In this document: in pieces, positions 54,049-64,000 of the stretch
How the letters are laid out: each line of letters begins with the position of its first letter
Position numbering within the stretch: the first letter of the stretch is position 1
Assembly: GCA_002150815.3 (NCBI GenBank)
Contig: NDFF03000002.1
Coordinates: 1 to 64,000 of the forward strand
Source of the DNA: Grammothele lineata
Lineage: Eukaryota; Basidiomycota; Agaricomycetes; Polyporales; Polyporaceae
Direction: 5' to 3'
DNA: 64,000 nucleotides
Notes under the pieces: generated by a model
Databases searched by the model: none
What the model was told of the DNA's origin: nothing
The model's input: the letters and a program-made list of their open reading frames with translations, nothing else
Program-made: the position numbers and the translations under genes

Positions 54049-55354
54049 ATGCTCCTCGCCTCGTCTCTACTTGCCCTGGCTGGAGTCATGCTGACCTCGC
54101 GCGCAGCTGCTAGTCAAAGCATGCGCATCGCGACGTACAACCTACGTTACGACTCCATGCCGGACAACATTACCGTGCAGCAGACTCTGGCTTCCCTCCC
54201 CGACCCACTTCAGGCGCCCGTATACTACGGGAAGACGGGAGAGCAGCCATGGAGCACGCGGAGGGTGAAGGTCTTCCAGCATCTCGTGGACCAGGAAGTT
54301 GTTCTCGCGGGTACGGCTTTTGTATGACGCTCTTGTAGAATCCTGGGGGGCTGAAAATGCCGTTCAGAATTTCAGGAGGCTCTGGTCAGGCAAGTGATGG
54401 ATCTGGCAACCCTACTCGGGGACGGCTGGGGCTGGGTGAGTGGATGTCGGATGCACGAACAAGTGGTCTATCTAACATACTGTGCAGGTTGGTGTAGGAC
54501 GAGATGACGGAGTCGCTGCTGGCGAATTTAGCCCTATCTTCTACAAGAAGTACGCGAGTCCCGATGCATACACAACATTAGGTTTCTGATGATACCTCAG
54601 GTCTGACGTCCAGCTGGTCAACAACGACACGTTCTGGCTCTCGTAAGGATCAATTTCTTTCCACTATCGACACGCATGTTCACACTACGCCCAGGAACAC
54701 GCCATTCGAGGTGTCCAGATTCCCCGGCGCAGGCTCTCTCCGTATCTGCACGGCCACCCACCTCATCCTCCACTCCGGCGACGGCGCGCCCGTGCCCTTC
54801 ACTTACTTGAACACCCACCTGGACGACCAATCGGACGACCAGCGCCGGCTCGGCGCGTCTCTGATCCTCTACCGTGCCCGGTACGAGGCATGGAAGACCG
54901 GTGGGCCCGTCATCGTCACAGGCGACTTCAACAGCCCGTCGACGGGCAACGACTCGGGCGCGTACCAAATCATCACTGGGCAAATCGCCCCAGTGGCGAT
55001 CAACCAAACGTTCGCGGCGAAGTATGCCACACCGAAAGAGGCACTCCCGAACTTTGTGATGGACGACCTCAAGGCGCAGACTCCGCGCGAGCTCGTGTCG
55101 GGTCAGTATGCGACCTTCACGGGCTTCAATGCGCCCGGCGACGCGTCGGCGTACTCGCGCATCGACTTTGTGTATGGGGGTTCGAACGGGAAGTGGTGAG
55201 TACTCTCATATCGGGAGTGGCACGGGAGAGGCTGCGACGCTGAAGCGGTAATTATAGGACTGCAACCCAGTACCACGTTGGCTCGTCTTTGACCGATGAT
55301 GGTGTCCTTGCAAGCGACCATCGTCCGGTGTTCGCGGACATCACCCTATACTAG
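54049..55354 (+). CDS. Secreted endonuclease/exonuclease/phosphatase-family hydrolase
   Basis: Exons 54049-54310, 54368-54435, 54488-54549, 54601-54642, 54695-55195 and 55258-55354 encode 343 aa, all in phase. Residues 1-22 are a signal peptide (MLLASSLLALAGVMLTSRAA). The EEP (DNase I-like) fold shows MRIATYNLRYDSMPDN, the metal-binding Glu in EFQEALVRQV (about residue 91), YLNTHLDDQSDDQR with the catalytic His, TGDFNSP, and SDHRPVFADI at the C-terminus. The active-site set appears complete. Fungal secreted members are annotated as nucleases, sphingomyelinase-like or inositol-phosphatase-like enzymes; the substrate cannot be decided here. Confidence 0.92.
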
Positions 55355-55775
55355 ACACGGCGAAGACGGAGCGCGGACTCGGAGCTCTGTTGCCCTATAC
55401 TGTTGTATTGTACCATCGATGAACCGACCGTGTAGGAAGGCACTCACAAAGAATACACGAATTTTTATGCCTGACCGAGACGGTGCGGCCGCGGTGCTGC
55501 GAGCGATTGACGAGAGAACACCTGATCCACGCTGGAGCCACGCGCTCGAGAGGGCGCCGGCGGGCTTATGCGGTAACAAGCCACATTAAGCCCGTTGTTA
55601 GCGCTGTTGTGAGCGTTGTTAATCCACATAACAACGCGAGTGTGGACCGATTAGTTGGCGGGCTTCTGTTCCGACCAGCCGAGAGCCTACATATATCGAG
55701 TTCTCTGCCTTCCCCCTCATGCCCCTCAACGCCTCTCTGTGTCTCCAACGACTGACGACCTAATACGCCCCCGCC
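55355..55775. other. Intergenic between the EEP gene and the REEP gene
   Basis: It contains several copies of gttgtta/gttgtta-like words at about 55593-55625, but no gene. It should carry the REEP promoter. Confidence 0.5.
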
Positions 55776-56823
55776 ATGCTTCTCTATCTCATTTTCCGCA
55801 TTATTAGGTGTGTCCGCATCGAGCGCCGCTCGCCGCTCAGGGGCTGAATGAGGACAGTGCAACGACCGCCTTTCTCTACCCTGGCTACGCCTCCTACAAA
55901 ACACTCTCGCAACGCCCCGCGAATGAAGCAGAGCTCGAGCGATGGCTGATGTACTGGAGCGTGCTGGGGTGCATAGTCGCCATCGAGTCCGTCGCTGAGT
56001 GGCTCGTCTCATGGTGCGTCTCCCTTTCTTCTTCGCCCCTCTCGCGCTCACCCTCATTCTCCTTCCACCCCTTTTGCTGTCCAGGCTACCGCTCTACTAC
56101 CCGCTCAAGACCCTCTTCCTCCTCTACCTCGCGCTTCCCCAAACCTCGGGCTCCGCGTGGCTCTACCAGACGCAGCTCCGGCCCTTCTTCGCCGCGCACG
56201 AGCACCAGATCGACAGCGCGCTCGCGCAGCTCAAGACGCACCTCTACACCCAGCTCCAGAAGCTCCTCCGGCGCGGCTGGGAGCAGCTCTCGGGCGCGGC
56301 CACGCAGGCACCCGCGACGGGCCCGTCCCCGCTCGACGAGCACGCCGCAGGGGCGGGGTCCGCGGCGCAGCCGACGCTGCAGGACCCCGCGTCGGGCCCG
56401 GCGCAGCTCGTCGCGGGCTTGTGGAGCACGTACGGGCCTGCGATCCTCGCGGGGGGCGCGACGCTGTTGAGCAAGGCGCAGGCGTCGGCGGCTCAGGCGG
56501 CGTCGCAGTCCCAGGCTCAGGCTGCTGCGGCTTCGGCCTCGTCGGGATCGAGGAGGTCGAGCGTGAGGCGGCAGGATAGTATGTCGGAGCGGCGGAGGCA
56601 GTTGGAGGCGGAGCTCGCGGCGCTGGAAAGGGAGCAGGGGTACGACGTTGGAGATTCAGTCCCCGGGAGCCCTGGGATGAGGGGTGCGTTCGAAGAAGTA
56701 GAAGTGCCGAGCGACATGGAGGGCGACGTGCCTGGGCAGGGTAGGGCAGCGTCGGCGAACAGGAGCAGCTGGTTTGGCTGGAGCGGCGCTGGGCAGGAGC
56801 CTGAGCGGGCTAAGGACGATTGA
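55776..56823 (+). CDS. TB2/DP1/HVA22 (REEP/Yop1-type) ER membrane-shaping protein
   Basis: Exons 55776-55807, 55858-56013 and 56085-56823 encode 308 aa. A hydrophobic N-terminus (MLLYLIFRII) and LYPGYASYKTL lead into the hallmark hairpins WLMYWSVLGCIVAIESVAEW and LPLYYPLKTLFLLYLALPQT. These are followed by the conserved SAWLYQTQLRPFFAAHEHQID amphipathic region without its first residue. The C-terminal 180 residues are Ala/Gln/Ser-rich and disordered, with a basic, Glu-rich helix (SERRRQLEAELAALEREQG). Family members curve tubular ER and interact with Rab-type vesicle traffic. The long tail makes it closer to the larger Agaricomycete REEPs than to the 180-aa Yop1. Confidence 0.9.
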
Positions 56824-57236
56824 GAGGCTCGTAGCTTCACCGTGCCGCTGAGCGTATGGATGGAGGTTGGACGGAGGAGGACCTGGCCACGACTTGAATG
56901 CATAGATCTATCGTGTTTCTGCTCTCGCACATTCTGCTTCCGATGTATCTAATGGTCCGGATCCGTGTATTAAATATCGCTCAGTGACTCTTTCCCCTTC
57001 GCTGTGTTTTCCTTGAAGGTGGCTGCAACTAAACTTTACGCGGTTATGTATTAGGTACCCGTGTTAATCTCTGTTACGTCATCTCATATTGAGCCTTTGA
57101 GGCGCTTCTTTGTTTGCCCTTCAACGGCTTCAGGAGGCATCCGAAGTCGGCCCCTCTCTCAACGCCACATTTATACCAGCCATGGTTCGGTCTCTCTCAT
57201 CCTCCCTATTCGCCCTCTGCAGTCGAGAGACACAAC
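56824..57236. other. Intergenic, promoter of MYND copy 3
   Basis: A ttataccag TATA-like word lies at about 57171-57179, roughly 60 bases before the start codon of the MYND gene. Nothing else was recognised. Confidence 0.5.
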
Positions 57237-58706
57237 ATGTCTCCTCACCTCATCATGGATAACCTCACTCGCGACGAAACCCTCAAAGTCCTCAGGTCGA
57301 TGGGCATCCACCTCCCTCTCAGCACCAAACTTCCCGACAAGGATCTCGACAAACGGCTCCGGGACGCACTCACTTCAGCTCAGTACAAAGACCAGCTCCC
57401 AGATCCACTGAATATTGCAGCATTCAAATCATGGCCGCTTGTCAATGATGGGTCCCAGCGGCCGCTCCTTGAGGCGATTAGGAGAGGCAACGTGCAGGAG
57501 GCCATGGAGAACGTGACGAGGGGGACGGGGGTGCCCGAGCTTTTCGTCGATACGTTCACGGACATCCGCCAGACCGTCATGGGCATCGCGAACTTCCTCG
57601 ACAACGGTGCGTCTACTTGTGTCATCCAGGACAAAGAGCACGAGCAGTGTGCGATCAATATTCAAGTAAGTCGCCCTTACCCTTTTCTGTGCGGACGCCA
57701 TGCGAATGAAATGCGCATATAGGTCGTTTCCATTGTCGAAATAGACGAGCGGACCCCCGCTCTCGTCCTCCTCTACAAGTCCTTCACACGTTCAAACGTC
57801 CATGAGGGCATCGCCTGGGTGCGCCAGCAAACAGTACAGACCGCTTCCGGCTCGACGCCCGGCGTATGCCAGGTCTACGCGACGCCGCTCGAGCAGAAGC
57901 TCCTCCTCAGGCTCCTCAAGACGAACGCAAACCTCGTTCCCTCCGACTACCCGGTGACGCGCGCGCCGACCGAGACTGGCTACGCGCTCTCGCTCCTCCT
58001 CCCCATCGGTCCGCTCGGGTTCGACGCGATCGCGCGCCTCAACAGCAACTCGGGCTGCACCGTGTGCGGGCAGAAAGCCGAGAAGCGTTGTGGGCGGTGT
58101 CAGTCAGTCTCGTACTGTGGTGCAGGTGCGCATATACCTACTTGCGTATTTTACTAAACGCGATGACTGCTCACGTATGCGGTAGAGTGCCAGAAGGCGC
58201 ATTGGAAGGAGCACAAACCAAGCTGTCAAGTCCTGACCCTCAAGGACGCGCGCTGGGTGACGCTCAAGACGCGCAATGCCGTCCCGGGCATGGAGGACAT
58301 GTACTCCGCGACGTACAACAGGCACAGCACTACCAACGACCTCAAGGATTTGGCGAGGAAAGCGAAGAACGCGACGAAGAACGGCGACGCGCCCACGCCT
58401 CCGAACATCCACGGGGACAAGCTCTTCCTCGTCAAGATCCAGATCGTCCAGATGCACACGCTTGACATGCGTGGCATTGATACGATCGATGGGTCGTTGA
58501 TGGTGTATGACAGGAGGCGGTCGTTGACGGTGTACATCGCGCGCGAGGACGTTGGCGCGAAGATGTTCGGGGAAATACAGCGGGAGATGTTTGGCCCCAG
58601 GGGAGGATACGGGGGTGTGAAGATGTATCGGTGGGCGAGGCGCACGGGAGAATGGGAGTACAGCATTTGTTTAGACAAAGAGCCTAGCGGGGATACGAAG
58701 TGGTGA
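57237..58706 (+). CDS. MYND zinc-finger protein, copy 3
   Basis: Exons 57237-57665, 57723-58125 and 58186-58706 encode 450 aa. The plan, intron sites and phases match copies 1 and 2. Starts MSPHLIMDNLTRDETLKVLR; by comparison with copy 1 translation may begin at the second Met (57255). The finger is CTVCGQKAEKRCGRCQSVSY-CGA / ECQKAHWKEHKPSC, all ligands kept. The C-terminal module NIHGDKLFLVKIQIVQM, LMVYDRRRSLTVYIARED and VKMYRWARRTGEWEYSICLD ends GDTKW. Codon usage is more GC-rich than in copies 1 and 2, suggesting an older or independently evolving locus 8 kb away. Confidence 0.9.
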
Positions 58707-58854
58707 TCAGGCGCGTGGGGTGTTGGACGCTAGGCTTTGGATGTAGAACATGGGGTATCAAACCTGTAGCTTACTGTATGAGATTATTTGGAACATGCCA
58801 CGACTCTAACAACAGCCCAAAACGTAGACTACAACATACCGCCCCCCGAAAACC

Positions 58855-60713
58855 CTACACGACAAGAAACCCCTCCGCGGCAGTGCCCGTGCTCGAGCAC
58901 GACGAGTCCCGCCACTCCACATAGCGTATATCCGCCATGGCGTCCGCGTCTTTATCTTTGAGCGTCTCGTTGGCGGCCACCTCCCACACCTCGAGCTCCT
59001 CGGAGTCGTCATCGTCATCGTCTTCGAGCGAACCGAGCTCGATGGAGGCGGAGATGGACCCGACGACGCGCCGGAAGACCATGCTCGTGATCGGGCGCGA
59101 GTCGAGGGAGGTCGTCTCGGCTGTGCAGCGCCGGTCTGCGCGCTGGAGGTGCAGCAGGAAGCGGGAGACGAGGATCGAGGTCAGCCTGTGCGAGAGGGAG
59201 CTGGGTGAGTAGGAAATGGGAAGTGCACGAGCGAGGGACGTACGGGTCCGTGAAGATGGTGATGATGCTGATGTGGCTGCCCGGGATGTCGATCTGGAGG
59301 TGGCGGAGGTGGGCGCGCTCAGTTGGCGCGTGGAAGAGAAATCGCTGAGGGGATACGTACGGAGCAGAGCGTCAGCGCCAAGTGCAACAGGTTCAACACG
59401 AACAGCGTCCTGCGGTCGGCCGGACGGCGTCAGGAACATGGGGCGCGAGACGTAGGCGCAGGCCAAGAAGTTCTCACAGGTAGTAGACAGTCCCTGTGCA
59501 CCAAGATGATCAGTACAGCGCCCACGTCAGTCTAAAAGCGCCACAGGGCGACGTACCCTCCTGCAGCAGCACCTCCGAAAGGCGGATGGCGCGGAAGATC
59601 CGTCCGGCACTGCGCCAGAGCCTGTACCAGGTCACGCCGATGACGATAGTGTCGGCGAGCAGCAGGGGCACCCGAGAGGCAATGACCACTGTCAGATAGG
59701 GCAAGAGAGGGGGGGGGTCAGGATGTTGCGCGCGAAGAACGTTGTCAAGTTGGAAGTGACAATTTGACTGACTTCTAAAATAGAGGACGAGCAGTCAGCA
59801 ACTCAAATCGCGACGGACCGAAGGACGTGGTCGTGGGACGTACAATTTCACGAGCTCATCGCTGTCGTGCGTAGATTCGAGCCATTTGTAATGGGGCACG
59901 AAAGAGATAGAAAAAGACGTAATGCGTAGTTGCTAGGAGCGACGATCTAATTAGCTTTATGGTCTATGTATGGACAGCACCCGAGCGACATACGACGTAC
60001 CACATTAACGAAGAATGGCGCCATGGACAAGATAAAAACAAGAAGTGACAACGATGCCCTCTGGGTGAGCGCGAGGACTCGTAGCGCAGAAAAAGCTATG
60101 AGAAACAGGTTGGTGGCAAGCATCTGAGTGGTTTATGATAGACGCACCAGACCATGGGATGTACGGCATGATGCTAACAATATATTGTATTCGTCCCAGT
60201 ACGAATGCACTATTTTGGGTTCACCAGATTTGGTGAGCCATCTGTTTGACTATCACCAAGAGGGGACTGACCTCTATAAGCAAGTGATCAGTGACTCAGC
60301 TGTCGAGAGGGGGAGATACACGTACAGCTCGTTCACGCTCGCCGAGCGACAAAGACTGCACGATCATAGCGTACACATAGTACCCAAGCACGAGGTAACG
60401 GTTGAGGAAGAACAGGGCAACCGCGCCGGTCATGCGCCGCTTGCGCCAGAAGAGTTGGACTTCGCTGTTAAAGGTACGGGCATATTCATATATGACCAGG
60501 ACTGTAGCCGGACCAGTCAATAAGTATGAACGAGCACATGGCACGGGAGATAATCGGGACTCGCCTGCCGCTGCCAGATCACAGTAGGATTCGACGGTGC
60601 TGCGATGACGTCGACATCATATCAGGGATGAGATGCGACGTCTTCCCAGGCGAGAGAGGTACTTACAGAGCGTTGATGAAGGCGGCGGAGGGTGCGTCCG
60701 AAGACGCGGACAT
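58855..60713 (-). CDS. DUF6533 multi-pass membrane protein
   Basis: Minus-strand gene with many short exons. Segments that can be recognised in order are: a start MSASSDAPSAAFINAL at 60713; the DUF6533 signature VLVIYEYARTFNSEVQLFWR and ALFFLNRYLVLGYYVY (about 60500-60400); a transmembrane stretch LATNLFLIAFSALRVLALTQ (about 60120); LLFADTI-type helix VPLLLADTIVIGVTWYRLWR (59510-59704); TLFVLNLLHLALTLCS (about 59400); and the last exon (about 58855-59214) with SRFLLHLQ, SMVFRRVVGSI and an acidic tail ending AEGFLVV. This order is typical for the seven-helix fungal DUF6533 family of unknown function. The joint between the first exon and the signature could not be put in phase, so the N-terminus is uncertain. 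Confidence 0.7.
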
Positions 60714-61986
60714 CCCTCACATGGACTCCAGGGGCAGCAGGGGCGGGAAGGAAGGGACGGCGAGGGAACCGGAAGCAGGCCCCGTTCACCGCTATCTTAA
60801 GTATCTGCGCCCGCCCGGCTTATCGCCCGCGACGGCTTGGAAGTCGCGACTGACGTCCGGCATGCGAAACTTGTGGTTGGCCCTCGGACTGAACCCTATC
60901 AGCCGCTTCCGCCGTCGTGGGACGGGGAGTACAAAAGCATAGAACGCCCACCCTGTAGATGACCGGACGCTCAGGAAATGCCGCGTTTGGCGGAGATGGG
61001 GAGGTACCGTCAGCGCACAGTTGTAGATGCTGTAGATTGTGTCAAGCATCGCTGCGACCCACAATCGTTGATGATTATCAATTGACATGGGCGGGGAGCG
61101 AACGACGTGCTCAAGGAGTAATGGAACGGCCCACGTCGAGCGCTGAGCGGGGACGAGCGCGCCGCCCGCTGCACGGGGATTGTGCCTGGATGTGGTTATG
61201 TTGACGCCTGTCCATTTTCCACGCCTACGCAACGCCGCGCACGACATCTCACAACCATCCCGAAGCCGCAGTACGCCCATTTTGGGAGATAGAGGGTCCA
61301 CGACTCTTCGGTGTGTTTTTGGTTCCGAGGCTGCGTTGCGGCAGTATGCCCGACAGCGGCGTAGTAAGCTTTACCTCCTGCCAAGTATTGCGAGTTAGGA
61401 ATGACCGAGGTGACCTAAATCTCAGACGTCATAAGTGCTCCTGCCATTCCAATGTTGTAGTAAGTGGTAGTGTGCACACCGCCAGGCCTGTTGAGATTCG
61501 AATTCAACTTGAAGCTAGAAGTAAGTACTCACTGGACAAACCACTATAGGCGACGGAATCAAGGTAGCCATTAAGGTATGGTGTTCCTGTATAATGTCTA
61601 GTCGACGTTGGCTGATAATTATCCAGGTTGGTAGTCGCAGGGCCCAGTGCAGAGGCGAGTAGGATTTCAACTTTTGGCGCTAAGTAGTCAGTGGGCCTAG
61701 ACCAATGACATAGAGCACGTGATGAGAAACGGACGCGTCCGTGGGAATGAACGCCAGCGCGTCAGGATTCGTCCAACGCAGATCTCTGAGTCTGAACTGT
61801 GCACGCATTCCGCCGAGTGTGCGAGTCCTCTTCTACATACTATCACGGTAAATCTGGCCCATCGATGTGCATGCGACCCACTGACGGAACACACTCCCAG
61901 GTATAACTACTTCGACGTCCAATAAGGCGTGCTTGGTATGTTCGACTAGCCAGGCTTCCTCCTCCTCCTTCCCGTCATCTTCCACC
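60714..61986. other. 1.3-kb intergenic region upstream of the kinase gene
   Basis: No complete gene. Around 61540-61640 a short stretch flanked by splice-like sites reads GDGIKVAIK followed by VGS, reminiscent of the nucleotide-loop lysine of protein kinases. It cannot be extended and may be chance or a relic. Confidence 0.4.
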
Positions 61987-64000
61987 ATGTCCTTACCCCC
62001 GCCCGCTACAGAAACCGCTCACGGGTCTGATCCTCCATCGCTTCCTCCGGGAAAGACTGGTAGTACACCTATCAAAGCCACCCTATCTACCACTGAACGC
62101 CACAAGACTCAGGAGAAGGCAGTTGCCTCAGACTCTAAGTCGAAGCTCAAGGAAGACTCTAGGTTGAAGCTCAAGGAGCGGCGTGAGAAGTTGGTCGCCG
62201 AAATGGATTGGGTATTCGCCGAATTAGAAAAGTGGCTTGCGGTGTGCACGCCTAATCGCCCAGCTCCCTCGACGTGCCGATTCAGCCAGAGCACATTCAG
62301 TGGCATGTCCGAGACAGTACTCAAGAAGGAGCCGGCTATGTATTGTGTTCTAGTGAGTTTGACTCGATCATAACCTGAGCCTATGTTGCTCACCTCTGTC
62401 TCTAGGCCCCTGCCATAATTGATCTGCTCACTACCTTGGGCTGCACTGAATTCACCGTGCGCGTAACGGGTACACGTGCTGACGAGTCAGCGACAGCATT
62501 CGACGGCCGTCGTGTTCGGCTAAGGCCTGACTTGTCATTTTTACCGATACCGCAAGCCGCAGAGATCCCTGCGACAACAGAGACGGAGTCTTGTAAGGTG
62601 CGAAGTAGAACCGGCTACGGCGCAACAATCACCAATGACCAGGCGTCGAGCACCCACATATCGGCCTCCTCTTCCTCCAGTGCTGGCGCGATCTTCCCAT
62701 CATCTCCCGCAACTTCACTCACCCTCTCTGACACTTCCCTCTCCATACCACCTGTACCAAACGAAGTCTGCCTTAATGATGAACCGCGCGGCCCTGATCC
62801 TGAGCACATCGCTAACGTGGCATGGGCATGGGCCGAAGTGCTTGTCGAGGTCAAAACCGCATCTGACAAGTTCCCTTTCCACTTTTACAAATCGGGGAAA
62901 CTCTCGGTCGCCGAAGAACGCGTCTTCAGTCAGGGACAACTCATCGATTACGCCTGCGAACTCATTCGACGACAACACCGTCTGTTTGTGTTCATCATCT
63001 CCATCTGCGGACGAGAAGCTCGCTTTCTCCGTTTTGATCGATCAGGCGCGTTTGTGTCCAGCTCCTTCGACTACGTCACGAACCCCGGCATCATGGGTGA
63101 TTTCCTGTATCGCATTTTCCATCCTACCGCCACCCCCGCGGATCGCGGCCACGACCCTACTGCGAAGCTTGCCTCGGACGACGACCGGGATTTCTTCCGC
63201 AAACTGCACGTTTCTTCCCCGACAGTGCCCACCAAGGAAGCCAAGGAGGGCCTTCAGCATGCCGCATCGCCGGACTGGCCCGTTTATGAGCTTCACATCA
63301 CCTCGCCCTGGTCGCCTCTGGAGCCCCTGCATACGTCTATCTCCGACTCCCACAATCCCCGGGTCTACAAGCGAGCCGTTCGTCCAGAGGATGCCACTGT
63401 GACACGCCGAGTGCTCGTCGGACGACCCACGTTCTCGACCTCCTCCTTAGTCAGCCGCGGGACGAGGGTATATGTAGGGTTCGACTACGATGCGAGGATT
63501 CCTGTCGTGGTGAAGGATGCGTGGAGGAATGACCGTGGAGAGAACGTGCGGACAGAACTCACGACGTATCATACACTATGGAAGGGCCAGGAAACGCTCA
63601 ACATCCCTACACCGTTGGGCGGTGGGGATGTCTCCGGCGTGAACGAGACTTCCAGTGCATCGCAACGCACTATCATGCCACCGAATTTGGAGCTTGGTGA
63701 TCGTTTAGCCCGGATTCACACTCGGCTTGTGCTGCTTGAGGTGTGCCGCCCGCTGGCGAGTTTCGCTACGCCATATCAGCTGGTGCTGGCTCTTTACATG
63801 GCGTTGCTAGGTGAGTTTCAGCTTGTCACGGTGCCTCTGTCTGGCGGTTGGTTGATGATAACTATGCGATATAGTGCATCAGTATGCCTGGGAACAACGC
63901 GACATTTTACACAGAGACATTAGTTCCAGCAATATACTGATATTCAATGACTCCAACGGGCGTTTTAGGGCACTCCTTGCAGATTGGGATCTAGCTAAGT
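61987..64000 (+). CDS. FunK1-like fungal protein kinase (partial, cut by right edge)
   Basis: Exons 61987-62352, 62406-63810 and 63875 to the window end join in phase for about 630 codons. An N-terminal region with a basic coiled coil (SKSKLKEDSRLKLKERREKL) leads into the FunK1 N-lobe: EVLVEVKTASDKFPF, FVFIISICGREARFLRFDRS, and the candidate ATP-binding lysine in IPVVVKDAWR. The C-lobe shows HQYAWEQRDILHRDISSSNI with the catalytic Asp, and LLADWDLAK, where the usual DFG is DWD as is normal for FunK1. The family is expanded in multicellular basidiomycetes; its targets are unknown. The start 61987 (MSLPPPATET) is chosen; 61933 is an in-frame alternative. The 3' end is missing. Confidence 0.9.

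Overview
The window is nuclear DNA of a filamentous basidiomycete, most likely an Agaricomycete of the Polyporales type. Support comes from dense, intron-rich, GC-rich genes with introns mostly of 48-70 nt and GT-AG borders. Families characteristic of these fungi are also present: FunK1-like kinase, DUF6533 membrane protein, MYND and BTB paralogues, a serine/threonine-stalk single-pass membrane protein, and an AAA ATPase with an N-terminal DUF7025-like region. The species is not identified. Exon models were built by hand from reading phase, splice sites and family recognition.

Layout. 1-1541: an inverted repeat with arms of about 0.44-0.47 kb. 1618-3133: a broken, intron-retaining copy of the FG-repeat half of the NUP54 gene, whose intact copy lies inverted at 28.6-31.3 kb. 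3.6-16.5 kb: a single-pass membrane protein, BTB gene 1, a 171-aa orphan protein (copy A0), RPB9, the SMP3/PIG-Z GPI mannosyltransferase, BTB gene 2 and a 12-exon zinc alcohol dehydrogenase. 17.0-21.3 kb: a secreted GH43 arabinanase convergent with a secreted FAD-linked oxidoreductase. 22.9-34.1 kb is a housekeeping block: ribosomal protein L27, CAF-1 subunit B, NUP54 and a BAH/PHD-like chromatin protein, the last two sharing a divergent promoter. 34.7-44.6 kb: a locally amplified array of the orphan protein (A1, A2, A3) and a DUF7025-AAA ATPase (AAA-1, AAA-2 and a dead 5' fragment). 45.7-48.9 kb: two tandem MYND genes, with a third at 57.2 kb. Between them lie a coiled-coil/proline-rich protein, a secreted endonuclease/exonuclease/phosphatase and a REEP/HVA22 protein. 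58.9-60.7 kb: a DUF6533 membrane protein. 62.0-64.0 kb: a FunK1-like kinase cut by the right edge.

The most unusual region is the orphan/AAA array. The unit that was copied is a head-to-head pair: an AAA gene on the minus strand and an orphan gene on the plus strand, sharing an intergenic promoter. One duplicate kept only the first few dozen AAA codons, with a stop at codon 5, while its orphan gene stayed intact. That makes the orphan protein and ATPase candidates for a functional pair, although nothing in the sequence gives their substrate. The rest looks like an ordinary conserved chromosome segment with fungus-specific gene families interspersed.
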